A stretch of DNA of 33,260 bases from Dietzia massiliensis (GTDB taxonomy: Bacteria > Actinomycetota > Actinomycetes > Mycobacteriales > Mycobacteriaceae). Within the stretch, counting starts at the first letter, position 1, and each line of letters starts with the position of its first letter. Location: positions 1 to 33,260 of the forward strand of contig NZ_JAHBAV010000042.1 of assembly GCF_018390595.1 (NCBI RefSeq). Direction: 5' to 3'. Both the position numbers and the translations under genes were made by a program. The notes under the pieces are model-generated. The model made no database searches. It was not told the origin of the DNA and was given only the letters and a program-made list of their open reading frames with translations. This document shows, piece after piece, positions 23,156-33,118 of this stretch.

Positions 23156-23632
23156 CTAGTTCTGATCCCCAGGGGTCGCCTCGTGTCCGGGGCGGCCCTT
23201 CGTCCTGTTGGCCTCTTTCATCTCCGCCTCGTGGACGTGTCGGCGGCCGCCGGTGAGCTCCTCGCGCACCGCGCGGTCGACCTCGCGCGCGGTGGACCAG
23301 AAGCCGTCGTCGAACTCCTCCACCATCTGGAACGTCCACCGGCCGTGGAGGACGTTGACCCCCACGACCTCGGAACGGATCCGTTCGGCGAGTTCCGTGC
23401 GACCGATCTCGTCGAGATTGTCGGCGGCCTCCTGGAGGAGGATGTCCGCTCGCCCGATGAGCTGGTGCAGGTCGTACAGCCGACCGCGGGCCCGCTCGAT
23501 GTACTCCAGTGCCTCGCTCACGGTGCCGGCCGCCTCGACCTCGGCGTCGGTCGCGCCCTCGGGCCGCCGGTGCGTCTCGTCGACGCTCGGCGTGCGGTTG
23601 TCGTCTCCGGATGCCACGTCGTCTCCCGCCAC
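23156..23632 (-). CDS. Conserved actinobacterial protein of unknown function, coupled to desaturase
   Basis: A 158-residue soluble protein, acidic at the N-terminus and helical after about 40. The middle region YIERARGRLYDLHQLIGRADILLQEAADNL, then RTELAERIRSEVVGVNVLHGRWTFQMVEEFDDGFW, and the end RHVHEAEMKEANRTKGRPGHE look conserved; I recall similar proteins in mycobacteria without a known function. No membrane segment or known domain is seen. The GTG start at 23632 is one base past the desaturase TGA (23634-23636), so translation is coupled. This makes a desaturase accessory role possible, but it is not shown. Confidence 0.7.
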   Translation of the reverse strand: MAGDDVASGDDNRTPSVDETHRRPEGATDAEVEAAGTVSEALEYIERARGRLYDLHQLIGRADILLQEAADNLDEIGRTELAERIRSEVVGVNVLHGRWTFQMVEEFDDGFWSTAREVDRAVREELTGGRRHVHEAEMKEANRTKGRPGHEATPGDQN

Positions 23633-23633
23633 G

Positions 23634-24872
23634 TCAGACCGTCCGGGTGATGCGCTGCAGCTGCCGCGGGTTGGTGTGGTGTTTGAGTGCGGTGACCAGG
23701 CCCGCACGCCGACCGTCGCGGGTCTCGTACGTCCTCGGCTCGCCGGCGAACATCTTCTCCGACCGCGTCTCCGGCGCGTCGTCGGCCGTGGCCTTGAGGA
23801 ACCGGTTCGGCAGCGACAGCTTGGCGATGGTGCGCCACGACTGCCAGTACTGCTTGTACAGCGGGCCGGTGGTGTACGGCAGATCCCAGCGGCGGCAGAC
23901 GTCCTGCACCTTCTCGGAGACCTCGGCGTACCGGTTGGACGGGATCGTGGGGAACAGGTGGTGCTCGATCTGGAACGACAGGTTGCCGGACATGAAGTGC
24001 ATGAGCTTGCTGCCGGTGAAGTTGGCCGAGCCCAGCATCTGGCGCAGGTACCACTGCGCCTGGGTCTCGTTCTCCAGGTCCTCCAGGGTGAACTTGTCGG
24101 CCCCGTCCGGGAAGTGACCGCAGAAGATCACGGCGTTCGACCACAGGTTGCGGATGACGTTGGCGGTCATGTTCGCGGTCATGGTGGTCTTCCAGTTGGG
24201 GCCCGACAGCAGCGGGAACCACACGTAGTCCTTGCCCACCTGGCGGCGGGCCTTCCGCAGGAACTGCCCGATCCGCTTCTTCTGCTCGTCCCACCCCGAG
24301 GAGTTGATGGTCCCCGGTGCGATCTCGAGGTGCTGGACGCCCACGCCCCACTGGAACGCGAACGCGAGCATCGTGTTCCAGACCAGGTTGAGCGAGTTGG
24401 CCGGGTGCCACGGCTGGTCGCGCGTCACCCGCACCACGCCGTACCCGACGTCGTCGTCCATGCCGACGATGTTGGTGTACTTGTGGTGGTGGTAGTTGTG
24501 CGTGGCCTTCCAGTGCTCGGACGTGCCGACGATGTCCCACTCCCAGGAGCTGGAGTGGATGACCGGGTCGTTCATCCAGTCCCACTGCCCGTGCATCACG
24601 TTGTGCCCGAGCTCCATGTTCTCGATGATCTTCCCGGCGGCGAGCAACCCGGTGCCGAGCGCCCACGCGGGCCGGTACCCGGAGAAGAGCAGGACGACTC
24701 GGCCGCCGGCCACGAGGCCGCGCTGCAGTCTGATCGTGTTCTGCACGTATCGGCGGTCGCGGTCGCCGAGGGAGTCCACGACGTCCTGGCGGATCGCCTC
24801 GAGTTCCTCGCCGATGGCTTCTACGTCGTCGGCGGTGAGATGGGCGTATTCCCGGACATCTGATATCGCCAT
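23634..24872 (-). CDS. Membrane fatty acyl desaturase (DesA3-like), second copy
   Basis: A 412-residue di-iron desaturase with the same architecture as the one at 14365: matching start MAISDVREYAHL, histidine boxes HNVMH, HNYHHHK and QIEHH, and the same WSNAVIFCGHFPDGADKF core. The two paralogues are similar along their length, especially around the boxes, but diverge in the middle (about 150-200) and at the tail. Likely an acyl-CoA delta-9 desaturase. The start at 24872 is chosen because of the match with the paralogue and a TACCGT -10 box 6 nt upstream. A coupled small gene follows. It is divergent from gluA. Confidence 0.93.
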   Translation of the reverse strand: MAISDVREYAHLTADDVEAIGEELEAIRQDVVDSLGDRDRRYVQNTIRLQRGLVAGGRVVLLFSGYRPAWALGTGLLAAGKIIENMELGHNVMHGQWDWMNDPVIHSSSWEWDIVGTSEHWKATHNYHHHKYTNIVGMDDDVGYGVVRVTRDQPWHPANSLNLVWNTMLAFAFQWGVGVQHLEIAPGTINSSGWDEQKKRIGQFLRKARRQVGKDYVWFPLLSGPNWKTTMTANMTANVIRNLWSNAVIFCGHFPDGADKFTLEDLENETQAQWYLRQMLGSANFTGSKLMHFMSGNLSFQIEHHLFPTIPSNRYAEVSEKVQDVCRRWDLPYTTGPLYKQYWQSWRTIAKLSLPNRFLKATADDAPETRSEKMFAGEPRTYETRDGRRAGLVTALKHHTNPRQLQRITRTV

Positions 24873-24878
24873 GTAACG

Positions 24879-24884
24879 ACGGTA
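24879..24884 (-). promoter_or_regulatory. -10 element for leaderless second desaturase
   Basis: TACCGT on the minus strand ends 6 nt before the ATG at 24872, the same spacing as in the paralogue at 14365. Confidence 0.55.
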
Positions 24885-24926
24885 CGCACCGCTGCACGCC
24901 ATGTCGACCGGTTCGCGGTTCGCGTA

Positions 24927-24940
24927 GCGGACACGTCCGC
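24927..24940. promoter_or_regulatory. Operator-like palindrome between desaturase and gluA
   Basis: GCGGAC-AC-GTCCGC is a perfect 6-bp dyad in the 112-bp divergent region, about 45 bp from the gluA -10 and from the desaturase -10. It could serve either promoter. Confidence 0.35.
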
Positions 24941-24971
24941 GGTCTTGGGGCGGTGAGGCCTTTCGGAGCCC

Positions 24972-24977
24972 TATAGT
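24972..24977 (+). promoter_or_regulatory. -10 element for leaderless gluA
   Basis: TATAGT ends 7 nt before the ATG at 24985, and no ribosome site intervenes. Confidence 0.6.
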
Positions 24978-24984
24978 TCCTCAC

Positions 24985-25719
24985 ATGGCTCTCGTCGAGA
25001 TCTCAGGCGTCAATAAGCACTTCGGTGACTTCCACGCGCTCAAGGACATCAACCTGTCCATCGAGCAGGGGGAGGTCGTCGTGGTGATCGGGCCGTCCGG
25101 CTCCGGTAAGTCGACGCTGTGCCGCACCATCAACCGGCTCGAGACCTTCGAGTCCGGCTCCATCACGATCGACGGCAAGCCGCTGCCCGAGGAGGGTAAG
25201 GCGCTCGCCAAGCTGCGCGCGGACGTGGGGATGGTCTTCCAGTCCTTCAATCTTTTCGCCCACAAGACGATCTTGGAGAACGTCACCCTGGGGCCGATCA
25301 AGGTCCGTAAGCAGAGCAAGGCGGAGGCGGAGAAGCGGGCCATGGAGCTGCTCACCCGCGTCGGGGTCGAGCAGCAGGCGGCCAAGTACCCGGCGCAGCT
25401 GTCGGGTGGCCAGCAGCAGCGCGTGGCGATCGCCCGGTCGCTGGCCATGGACCCCAAGGTCATGCTCTTCGACGAGCCGACCTCCGCCCTCGACCCCGAG
25501 ATGATCAACGAGGTCCTCGACGTGATGACCGGCCTGGCCAAGACCGGCATGACGATGGTCGTGGTGACCCACGAGATGGGCTTCGCGCGCAAGGCCGCCG
25601 ACCGCGTGATCTTCATGGCGGACGGCGAGCTGGTCGAGCAGGCCACACCCGAGGAGTTCTTCACCAATCCGCAGAGCGCCCGGGCCAAGGACTTCCTGTC
25701 CAAGATCCTCTCCAACTAG
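24985..25719 (+). CDS. gluA: Glutamate-type amino-acid ABC transporter ATPase GluA
   Basis: A 244-residue ATPase that powers amino-acid import. Walker A is GPSGSGKST, the Q-loop is VFQSFNLF, the signature is [16 protein letters not shown], Walker B is [14 protein letters not shown], and the switch His is in [10 protein letters not shown]. This matches the GlnQ/GluA polar amino-acid group. It is the first gene of four in the order ATPase, binding protein, permease, permease, as in Corynebacterium gluABCD. Substrate assignment to glutamate rests on that order and on similarity, not on binding residues. Confidence 0.93.
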   Translation: MALVEISGVNKHFGDFHALKDINLSIEQGEVVVVIGPSGSGKSTLCRTINRLETFESGSITIDGKPLPEEGKALAKLRADVGMVFQSFNLFAHKTILENVTLGPIKVRKQSKAEAEKRAMELLTRVGVEQQAAKYPAQLSGGQQQRVAIARSLAMDPKVMLFDEPTSALDPEMINEVLDVMTGLAKTGMTMVVVTHEMGFARKAADRVIFMADGELVEQATPEEFFTNPQSARAKDFLSKILSN

Positions 25720-25777
25720 AAGGGCCCGTCCGCGGACCCGTTCAGGACCCATCCACCCCACCCCACAAGGAGTACTC

Positions 25778-26599
25778 ATGAACATCCGACGGATCGGAGC
25801 GGCCGCGGCGGCAGTCTCCCTGGCGCTCGGGCTGAGCGCGTGCGGCAGCGATGACGGCGGCGACGGCGGGAACCAGCTCAAGGTCGGCATCAAGTTCGAC
25901 CAGCCGGGCCTCGGCCTCAAGGAGGGCAACGAGTACACCGGCTTCGACGTCGACGTCGCCCGCTACATCGCCGAGAAGCTCGGCACCGCCGAGGACGACA
26001 TCGAGTGGATCCAGGCGCCGAGCGCCCAGCGCGAGACGCTGCTCGAGACCGGCCAGGTCGACATGATCGTGGCCACGTACTCCATCACCGACTCCCGCAA
26101 GGAGAAGGTCGGATTCGCCGGACCGTACTTCATCGCCGGCCAGGACCTGCTGGTCCGCGCCGACGACGACTCGATCACCGGGCCGGACTCCCTCGACGGC
26201 AAGCGCCTGTGCTCGGTCACCGGCTCGACCTCGGCGCAGACCGTCAAGGAGCAGGTGCCGGGCGTCAACCTTCAGGAGTTCGGCACCTACTCCGAGTGCG
26301 TCTCCGCGCTGGTGTCCAACGCGGTCGACGCCCTGACCACGGACGACACGATCCTCGCGGGCTACGCTTCCCAGGACCAGTACCAGGGCCAGCTCAAGGT
26401 GGTCGGCGCGCCGTTCACCGAGGAGCGCTACGGCGTCGGCATCGCCAAGGGCGACACGGAGAAGTGCGAGCAGATCAACGAGGCCATCCGCGAGATGATC
26501 TCGGACGGTAGCTGGGACACCGCGGTCGAGGAGAACCTCGGCGCCGCCGGCTTCACCCCGGGCGAGGGCAACCCGCCCGAGCCGGACGCCTGCGCTTGA
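25778..26599 (+). CDS. gluB: Glutamate-binding lipoprotein GluB
   Basis: A 273-residue substrate-binding lipoprotein on the outer membrane surface of the cell. The lipobox is LSAC with Cys22, followed by a Ser/Asp/Gly linker. The mature domain is a type-2 periplasmic binding fold: YTGFDVDVARYIAEKLG, QRETLLETGQVDMIVATYSITDSRKEKVGFAGPYF and GKRLCSVTGSTSAQTVKEQ are the usual pieces. The two extra Cys (CSV and SECV) and the terminal Cys may pair. AAGGAG precedes the start by a good distance. A strong hairpin follows the stop. Confidence 0.92.
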   Translation: MNIRRIGAAAAAVSLALGLSACGSDDGGDGGNQLKVGIKFDQPGLGLKEGNEYTGFDVDVARYIAEKLGTAEDDIEWIQAPSAQRETLLETGQVDMIVATYSITDSRKEKVGFAGPYFIAGQDLLVRADDDSITGPDSLDGKRLCSVTGSTSAQTVKEQVPGVNLQEFGTYSECVSALVSNAVDALTTDDTILAGYASQDQYQGQLKVVGAPFTEERYGVGIAKGDTEKCEQINEAIREMISDGSWDTAVEENLGAAGFTPGEGNPPEPDACA

Positions 26600-26614
26600 T
26601 CTGAATCGATCCCT

Positions 26615-26645
26615 GCCGGCCGGGTCGACGACCGACCCGGCCGGC
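26615..26645 (+). terminator. Intercistronic hairpin between gluB and gluC
   Basis: A perfect 13-bp stem GCCGGCCGGGTCG with loop ACGAC. It lies 15 nt after gluB inside the operon, without a T-tract. It could partly terminate transcription or protect the upstream mRNA, giving more binding protein than permease. Confidence 0.65.
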
Positions 26646-26712
26646 CCCGCCACCTCCGCGCCGCCGCCCACCGGGGCGCGGAGGTCCGGCACCCCATCAC
26701 GGAAGGTGGACC

Positions 26713-27375
26713 ATGGGCGACATCTTCGCCGACTATGACGTCCTCGGAGCGGTCTGGGTGACCATCCAGCTCTCGATCCTGGGCAGCATCGGCGCCCTGA
26801 TCCTGGGAACGCTCGTGGCCGTCCTGCGCGTGTCCCCGGTGGCGGTGCTGCGCGGCCTGGGGACCTCGTACGTCAACACGTTCCGGAACCTGCCGCTGAC
26901 GCTGCTGATGGTCTTCAGCATCCTGGGCCTGTCCTTCATCCTGCAACTGTCGGTCTCCGACGACTTCGCGCGCAACGCGTTCTGGTGGGCGGCGATCATG
27001 CTGGCCGTCTACCACGCGGCCTACATCTGTGAGGCCCTGCGCTCGGGCGTCAACACGGTGCCGGTGGGGCAGGCGGAGGCGGCCCGCTCGATCGGCCTGG
27101 GGTTCGGACAGTCCCTGCGCGAGGTGATCCTCCCGCAGGCGTTCCGCGGCGCGATCGCCCCGCTCGGCTCGGTCATCATCGCGCTCATCAAGAACTCCAC
27201 CGTCGCGGCCGTGATCGGCGTCGGTGACTCGGCGGGACTGCTGCAGGTGATCACGGAGAACGAGGGCGCGAGCCTGCCGACGTTCTTCTTCTTCGCGATG
27301 GTCTTCGTGATCCTCACCCTCCCGATCGGGCTGTGGACCACCTCTCTCTCCCGGAAGCTGGCGGTGAAGCGATGA
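26713..27375 (+). CDS. gluC: Glutamate ABC transporter permease GluC
   Basis: A 220-residue inner-membrane permease of the polar amino-acid HisM/GlnP type with about five membrane helices. The start TIQLSILGSIGALILGTLVAVLRVSP and the EAARSIGLGFGQSLREVILPQAFRGAIAPLGS loop, which contacts the ATPase (EAA motif), are visible. GGAAGGTGG precedes the ATG. The TGA overlaps the gluD ATG (ATGA), so the two permeases are coupled. Confidence 0.92.
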   Translation: MGDIFADYDVLGAVWVTIQLSILGSIGALILGTLVAVLRVSPVAVLRGLGTSYVNTFRNLPLTLLMVFSILGLSFILQLSVSDDFARNAFWWAAIMLAVYHAAYICEALRSGVNTVPVGQAEAARSIGLGFGQSLREVILPQAFRGAIAPLGSVIIALIKNSTVAAVIGVGDSAGLLQVITENEGASLPTFFFFAMVFVILTLPIGLWTTSLSRKLAVKR

Positions 27376-28202
27376 GCACTCAGGCCGTCCTGTTCGACGC
27401 GCCCGGTCCCAAGGCCAGGTTGCGTCACCGTGTCCTCACGGTGGTGGGCGCGATCCTCGTGATCGGCATCGCCTACGTCATCTACCTGCAGTTCCAGAGG
27501 GCCGGCCAGCTCAAGGCCTTCATGTGGGAGCCCTTCGTCACCGACCCAGAGGTGTGGACGTCGTACCTCATCCCCGGCCTCAAGGGCACGCTCACCGCGG
27601 CCGGGATCTCGATCGTGCTCGCGGTGGTGTTCGGGCTGCTGTTCGGCATGGGCCGGCTCTCGCCGTTCGCCCCTCTGCGGTGGTTCTGCAGTGTGATCGT
27701 CGAGTTCTTCCGCGCCGTGCCGGTGCTTCTGATGATGGTGTTCGCCTACTTCGGGTACTTCGCCACGTCCGACCTCGTGCCCAACCAGCACGCGCCGCTC
27801 GCCGCCGTCGTCACCGCTCTCACGCTCTACAACGGGGCTGTCATCGCCGAGCTCGTCCGTTCGGGCGTCCACGGTCTGCCCAAGGGGCAGTCCGAGGCGG
27901 GACTGTCGGTGGGCCTCACCTCCGGGCAGGTGCTGCGGTCGATCCAGCTCCCCCAGGCCCTCACAGCGATGCTCCCGGCCCTTGTCGGCCAACTCGTCGT
28001 CGTCCTCAAGGACTCCGCGCTGGGTTACGGCATCACCTACCTCGAGCTGCTCAACTGGTCCAAGACGCTCGGCTCGGCGTACGCCAACACGGTCCCCGCG
28101 TACATCGTGGCGGGCATCCTGTTCATCGTCATCAACTACTCGCTGACCAAGCTCGCCGTGTACCTCGAGGGTCGGATGAAGAAGCGCCGCGCCAGGGCCT
28201 GA
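27372..28202 (+). CDS. gluD: Glutamate ABC transporter permease GluD
   Basis: A 276-residue second permease, forming a heterodimer with GluC. The N-terminus is longer than in GluC and carries an extra helix (about 23-43). The EAA loop reads SEAGLSVGLTSGQVLRSIQLPQALTAMLPALVGQ. The C-terminus ends with a basic tail KKRRARA. The start at 27372 overlaps the gluC stop by 4 nt. A very strong terminator follows. Confidence 0.92.
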   Translation: MSTQAVLFDAPGPKARLRHRVLTVVGAILVIGIAYVIYLQFQRAGQLKAFMWEPFVTDPEVWTSYLIPGLKGTLTAAGISIVLAVVFGLLFGMGRLSPFAPLRWFCSVIVEFFRAVPVLLMMVFAYFGYFATSDLVPNQHAPLAAVVTALTLYNGAVIAELVRSGVHGLPKGQSEAGLSVGLTSGQVLRSIQLPQALTAMLPALVGQLVVVLKDSALGYGITYLELLNWSKTLGSAYANTVPAYIVAGILFIVINYSLTKLAVYLEGRMKKRRARA

Positions 28203-28215
28203 GGCCGGGCACACA

Positions 28216-28256
28216 GAGAGGGGCCCCGCCGGATCCGATCCGGCGGGGCCCCTCTC
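28216..28256. terminator. Strong perfect-stem terminator after gluD
   Basis: Twenty-base arms (GAGAGGGGCCCCGCCGGATC and complement) meet at a single central base, so the folded loop would be a few unpaired bases around it. It lies between convergent gluD and the SDR gene and can act in both directions. No T-tract follows, which is common in high-GC genomes. Confidence 0.85.
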
Positions 28257-28278
28257 GTCGTGTGCTGACCGGGTCAGA

Positions 28279-29055
28279 TCACTTCGGTGGCATCCGGATG
28301 CCACCGTCGACGCGGATGGTCTCCGCGTTCATGTACGGGTTGGTGAGCAGCTCCATGACCATGGACGCCAGCTCGTCCCCGGAGCCGAGACGCTTGGGGT
28401 GAAGGACGCTCTCGCCGAGCTTGGCCTTGAACGCCTCCGACTCCGGACCCTCGCCGTAGATCGGGGTGTCGATGAGGCCCGGCGCCACGGTGTTGAGGCG
28501 GATGCCGGCGGCCGACAGGTCGCGGGCGACCGGGAGGGTCATGCCGACGATGCCGCCCTTGGACGCGGAGTACGCGGCCTGGCCGATCTGGCCGTCGAAC
28601 GCCGCGACGGACGCCATGTTGACGATCGCGCCCCGCTGCCCGTCCTCGTCGGCCTCCTGGGTGCTCATCTTGGTGGCGGCCAGGCGCAGCATGTCGAACG
28701 AGCCGATGAGGTTGATGTCGATGACCTTGCGGAACGAGTCGAGGTCGAAGGCCGACGAGTACTCGCCGTCGCGACCGATCGTGCGCTGCGCCCACCCGAT
28801 GCCGGCGGAGTTGACGAGGTAACGCAGCGGGCCCAGCTCGAGCGCGGCGGCGACGGCCTTCTCGTTGTCCTCGGTCTTGGTCACGTCCACGGCGACGAAC
28901 GTGCCGCCGACCTCGTTCGCCAGGGCCTCGCCCTTCTCGGCGTTGAGGTCGGCGACGACCACCTTGGCGCCCTTGGCGGCGAGTTGACGGACGACGGCGG
29001 CGCCGATTCCCGACGCACCGCCCGTGACGATGGCACTTGCTCCAGAGATCTCCAT
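28279..29055 (-). CDS. Short-chain dehydrogenase/reductase (hydroxyacyl-CoA dehydrogenase-like)
   Basis: A 258-residue classical SDR using NAD(P). The cofactor motif is TGGASGIG (11-18) with Asp after the second strand (VVADLN), suggesting NAD preference. NSAG replaces the usual NNAG. The catalytic triad is Ser149, Tyr162 and Lys166 (YSASK), and GIRLNTVAPGLIDTPIYG follows. Overall it resembles 17-beta-HSD10-type hydroxyacyl-CoA dehydrogenases, as judged from the N- and C-terminal segments. The ATG at 29055 is chosen because the Rossmann strand starts there and TACGGT lies 6 nt upstream. Confidence 0.87.
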   Translation of the reverse strand: MEISGASAIVTGGASGIGAAVVRQLAAKGAKVVVADLNAEKGEALANEVGGTFVAVDVTKTEDNEKAVAAALELGPLRYLVNSAGIGWAQRTIGRDGEYSSAFDLDSFRKVIDINLIGSFDMLRLAATKMSTQEADEDGQRGAIVNMASVAAFDGQIGQAAYSASKGGIVGMTLPVARDLSAAGIRLNTVAPGLIDTPIYGEGPESEAFKAKLGESVLHPKRLGSGDELASMVMELLTNPYMNAETIRVDGGIRMPPK

Positions 29056-29061
29056 ACGAGC

Positions 29062-29067
29062 ACCGTA
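29062..29067 (-). promoter_or_regulatory. -10 element for leaderless SDR gene
   Basis: TACGGT on the minus strand ends 6 nt before the ATG at 29055. Confidence 0.55.
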
Positions 29068-29105
29068 ACAAGCACGGGCGATGGATACGGGTGTCTTCCT
29101 CCGGG

Positions 29106-29534
29106 TTACTCGCCGGTGCCGGGGACCACGACGTCCCAGCGGATGCCGAACCGGTCGTGGACCTGCCCGTACCGGTCGCCCCACGGCGCGACCTCGAAGG
29201 GCATAGCCATCTGACCCCCGCTGCCGGTGACCTTGTCGAGGAAGGCACGGGCCTCGTCCTCGGTGTCGAAACCGAGCAGATACGAGTAGACGTCGTTCCT
29301 CAGCTGCGGCAGGGACTCCCCCATGGCGTCGCCGCCGGTGAGGGTGATCCCAGGCGCCTCGAGGGTCGCGTGGGCGACCGAGCCGGGCGGCGGGTCGAAC
29401 GGGAAGTCGTCCGTCGACGGGAACTGGTCGTAGGTCATCAGGCTGAGCTCCCCGCCGAAGAGCTCGTGGTAGTACGGGAACGCCTCCGAGGCGTTGCCCG
29501 GGAAGGAGATGTACGGGGCGCAGGTCATGGACAT
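29106..29534 (-). CDS. PhnB/YjdN-like VOC-family protein
   Basis: A 142-residue glyoxalase-fold protein of the PhnB (3-demethylubiquinone methyltransferase-like) group. It begins with APYISFPGNASEAFPYYHELFGGELSLMTY, and the second half has GGQMAMPFEVAPWGDRYGQVHDRFGIRWDVV, the typical PhnB ending. Members usually dimerise, and their reactions are mostly unknown. Two ATG codons (29534, 29528) are possible; GAGAGG sits 9 nt before the first, which I prefer. It lies 38 nt upstream of the SDR promoter, in the same direction. Confidence 0.82.
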   Translation of the reverse strand: MSMTCAPYISFPGNASEAFPYYHELFGGELSLMTYDQFPSTDDFPFDPPPGSVAHATLEAPGITLTGGDAMGESLPQLRNDVYSYLLGFDTEDEARAFLDKVTGSGGQMAMPFEVAPWGDRYGQVHDRFGIRWDVVVPGTGE

Positions 29535-29592
29535 CTGCCGCGGCCTCTCGTCGTGGGCGCCCGCCTGCCGGTGCCGCCCGGTAGCGATAACG

Positions 29593-30207
29593 CTAGACCG
29601 AGGTGTGGTCCGAGTCACGTTGAATCGCGTCGCGGTGGGTCCGGCGCCCGGACAGCGCGAGAAGTCGGGTGCGCGCATCGGCCCCGATCGGGACCGGGAC
29701 CGCGTCGGCGAGCACGTCGAAGGACCGCATCAGCTCGATCACGTCCCGCCCGTGCGCGAGGGTCCACGCCGCGAGTTCCTCGGTCTCCTCCGACTCCCAC
29801 GAGGCCGGGTCGAGATCGTGGGCGTGGACGAGCAGTTCGAACACGCGCAGCGCGAGGAGATCGTGGACGGGGATCTCGGCCAACCGGTGCTGGACGGGGG
29901 CGTCGGCGTCGCGGGCGCGGGCGAGCTCCTTACGCAGGCCGGCCGAGGTGCGGTACAGGGCGGGGGCCGGCTTGTCGCCGGCGTGGTCGGCGGTGCGGGT
30001 CCAGCCGATCTCCGACTCCGGCAGCCGCGGGAAGTAGGCGGCGTACCGCAGCCCTCCGCCCAGAACGTGGTTGGCCAGGTCGCGCCGGGACCAGCCGGGG
30101 CAGGCCGCGCAGTCGCCGTCGAGCGGTGAGGCGAGCGCGCGCGCGAACACCTTCGTCGACCGGTCGAGGACGTCCAGGTCCTCCGGGGGCAGTGGCGACG
30201 GGGTCAC
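29593..30207 (-). CDS. DinB/mycothiol-dependent maleylpyruvate isomerase-like protein
   Basis: A 204-residue four-helix protein of the mycothiol maleylpyruvate isomerase N-terminal / TIGR03086-like type. The usual pieces are a helix ending in PGWSRRDLANHVLGGGLRYAAYF, then a long middle helix and HDLLALRVFELLVHAHDLDPA, whose histidines form the metal site of this superfamily. These proteins bind a divalent metal and often use mycothiol; the substrate is unknown. The start is taken as GTG at 30207 because GAGATGAGG lies 8 nt upstream; a GTG at 30216 is also possible. Confidence 0.75.
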   Translation of the reverse strand: MTPSPLPPEDLDVLDRSTKVFARALASPLDGDCAACPGWSRRDLANHVLGGGLRYAAYFPRLPESEIGWTRTADHAGDKPAPALYRTSAGLRKELARARDADAPVQHRLAEIPVHDLLALRVFELLVHAHDLDPASWESEETEELAAWTLAHGRDVIELMRSFDVLADAVPVPIGADARTRLLALSGRRTHRDAIQRDSDHTSV

Positions 30208-30340
30208 GGGCGGCACCTCATCTCGGGGAATGTCAGAGCTCCACACTAGGTTGGTCCTGACGGCGAGAACAGAGTGTATGTGGTGAGCGCGCCCGCCTCT
30301 CGCCCCCGTGCGACGTGACGAGAAAGGACCGATACCCGAC

Positions 30341-32374
<2,034 letters not shown>

Positions 32375-32399
32375 CGGGCCGGTCCCGACCATCGAGTAC

Positions 32400-32439
32400 G
32401 CCGCCCCGCGGGACCCCGACCGGGTCACCGCGGGGCGGC
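32400..32439. terminator. Bidirectional terminator after htpG
   Basis: GCCGCCCCGCGG (32400-32411) pairs perfectly with CCGCGGGGCGGC (32428-32439), and the loop holds an inner GACCC/GGGTC pair. It lies between convergent htpG and the PAP2-like gene. Confidence 0.8.
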
Positions 32440-32447
32440 GGCGTATC

Positions 32448-33110
32448 TCAGGGCTGGTGCGCGGCCGCGGCGGACGCGGGTGACCCGGCCCGGCCGCCGG
32501 CGAGGTGGCCGCAGGCCAGGCCGATCGCCGCGCCCGCGGCCGTCTCGATCGGCGTGTGGTGACTGATCCGCACGCGCGCCCACGCCACCGGCGGCACCAG
32601 CACCAGCAGTCGCCAGTAGCGGGGCGAGAGCTCGCGGGCGAGCACCGCGATCACCCCGCTCAGCACCGCCGTGTGGAACGACACCTTCACCTTGAGGGTC
32701 GCGGACCCGGCGACGCCCAACGCCACGAGCGCGGCCCGCGTCATGCGGCGCAGCTCGTCCGGCGCCCCGCGGCGCTGCTGGGCCACCAACAGGGTCGCCA
32801 CCGACACGGCGATGCCGGCGATCACCAGCGGCCGGTCCTCCCGACGGGTGACGTGGTGATCCGACAGCGCCTTGCGTCGGACCCGCCACGCGATGGCCGC
32901 CTGCGGCACCACACCCAACCCGGCCGCCGCCGCCACGCCCCACCGGGTCGACCCCACCTGCCGGCCCAGGTGGACAGAGCCGATCGTGAGTACGACCCAC
33001 GGTGCGAAGACCTCCGTCAGCACGGCCGCAGGGGCCACGCCCGGGCCGGGAGCCCCCGCCGCGTCCGGTGCGCCCTCCGCGACCCGCGTGTCGCCCGCAT
33101 CAGCCACCAT
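32448..33110 (-). CDS. PAP2-like membrane phosphatase
   Basis: A 220-residue membrane protein with about five helices. It has a PAP2-like layout: the charged segment KALSDHHVTRREDRP in place of KxxxxxxRP, then KVKVSFHTAV corresponding to the PSGH motif (SFHT here), and WARVRISHHTPIETAAGAAIGLACG, matching the final R...H..D/E motif. Such proteins dephosphorylate lipid phosphates or carrier lipids in the envelope. The substitutions at the central motif leave activity uncertain. The ATG at 33110 follows a GGGGGTGG stretch only a few bases away. An unusual hairpin element lies immediately upstream. Confidence 0.72.
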   Translation of the reverse strand: MVADAGDTRVAEGAPDAAGAPGPGVAPAAVLTEVFAPWVVLTIGSVHLGRQVGSTRWGVAAAAGLGVVPQAAIAWRVRRKALSDHHVTRREDRPLVIAGIAVSVATLLVAQQRRGAPDELRRMTRAALVALGVAGSATLKVKVSFHTAVLSGVIAVLARELSPRYWRLLVLVPPVAWARVRISHHTPIETAAGAAIGLACGHLAGGRAGSPASAAAAHQP

Positions 33111-33118
33111 CCACCCCC

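Noticed and set aside
24971..24976. AmtR-like box (CTATAG) before gluA
   Set aside because: Only a half-site; the second ATAG at the right distance is missing, and the bases are explained by the -10 element.
30208..30340. HspR (HAIR) or CIRCE operator before htpG
   Set aside because: No CTTGAGT-N7-ACTCAAG or CIRCE-type inverted repeat could be found in this interval.
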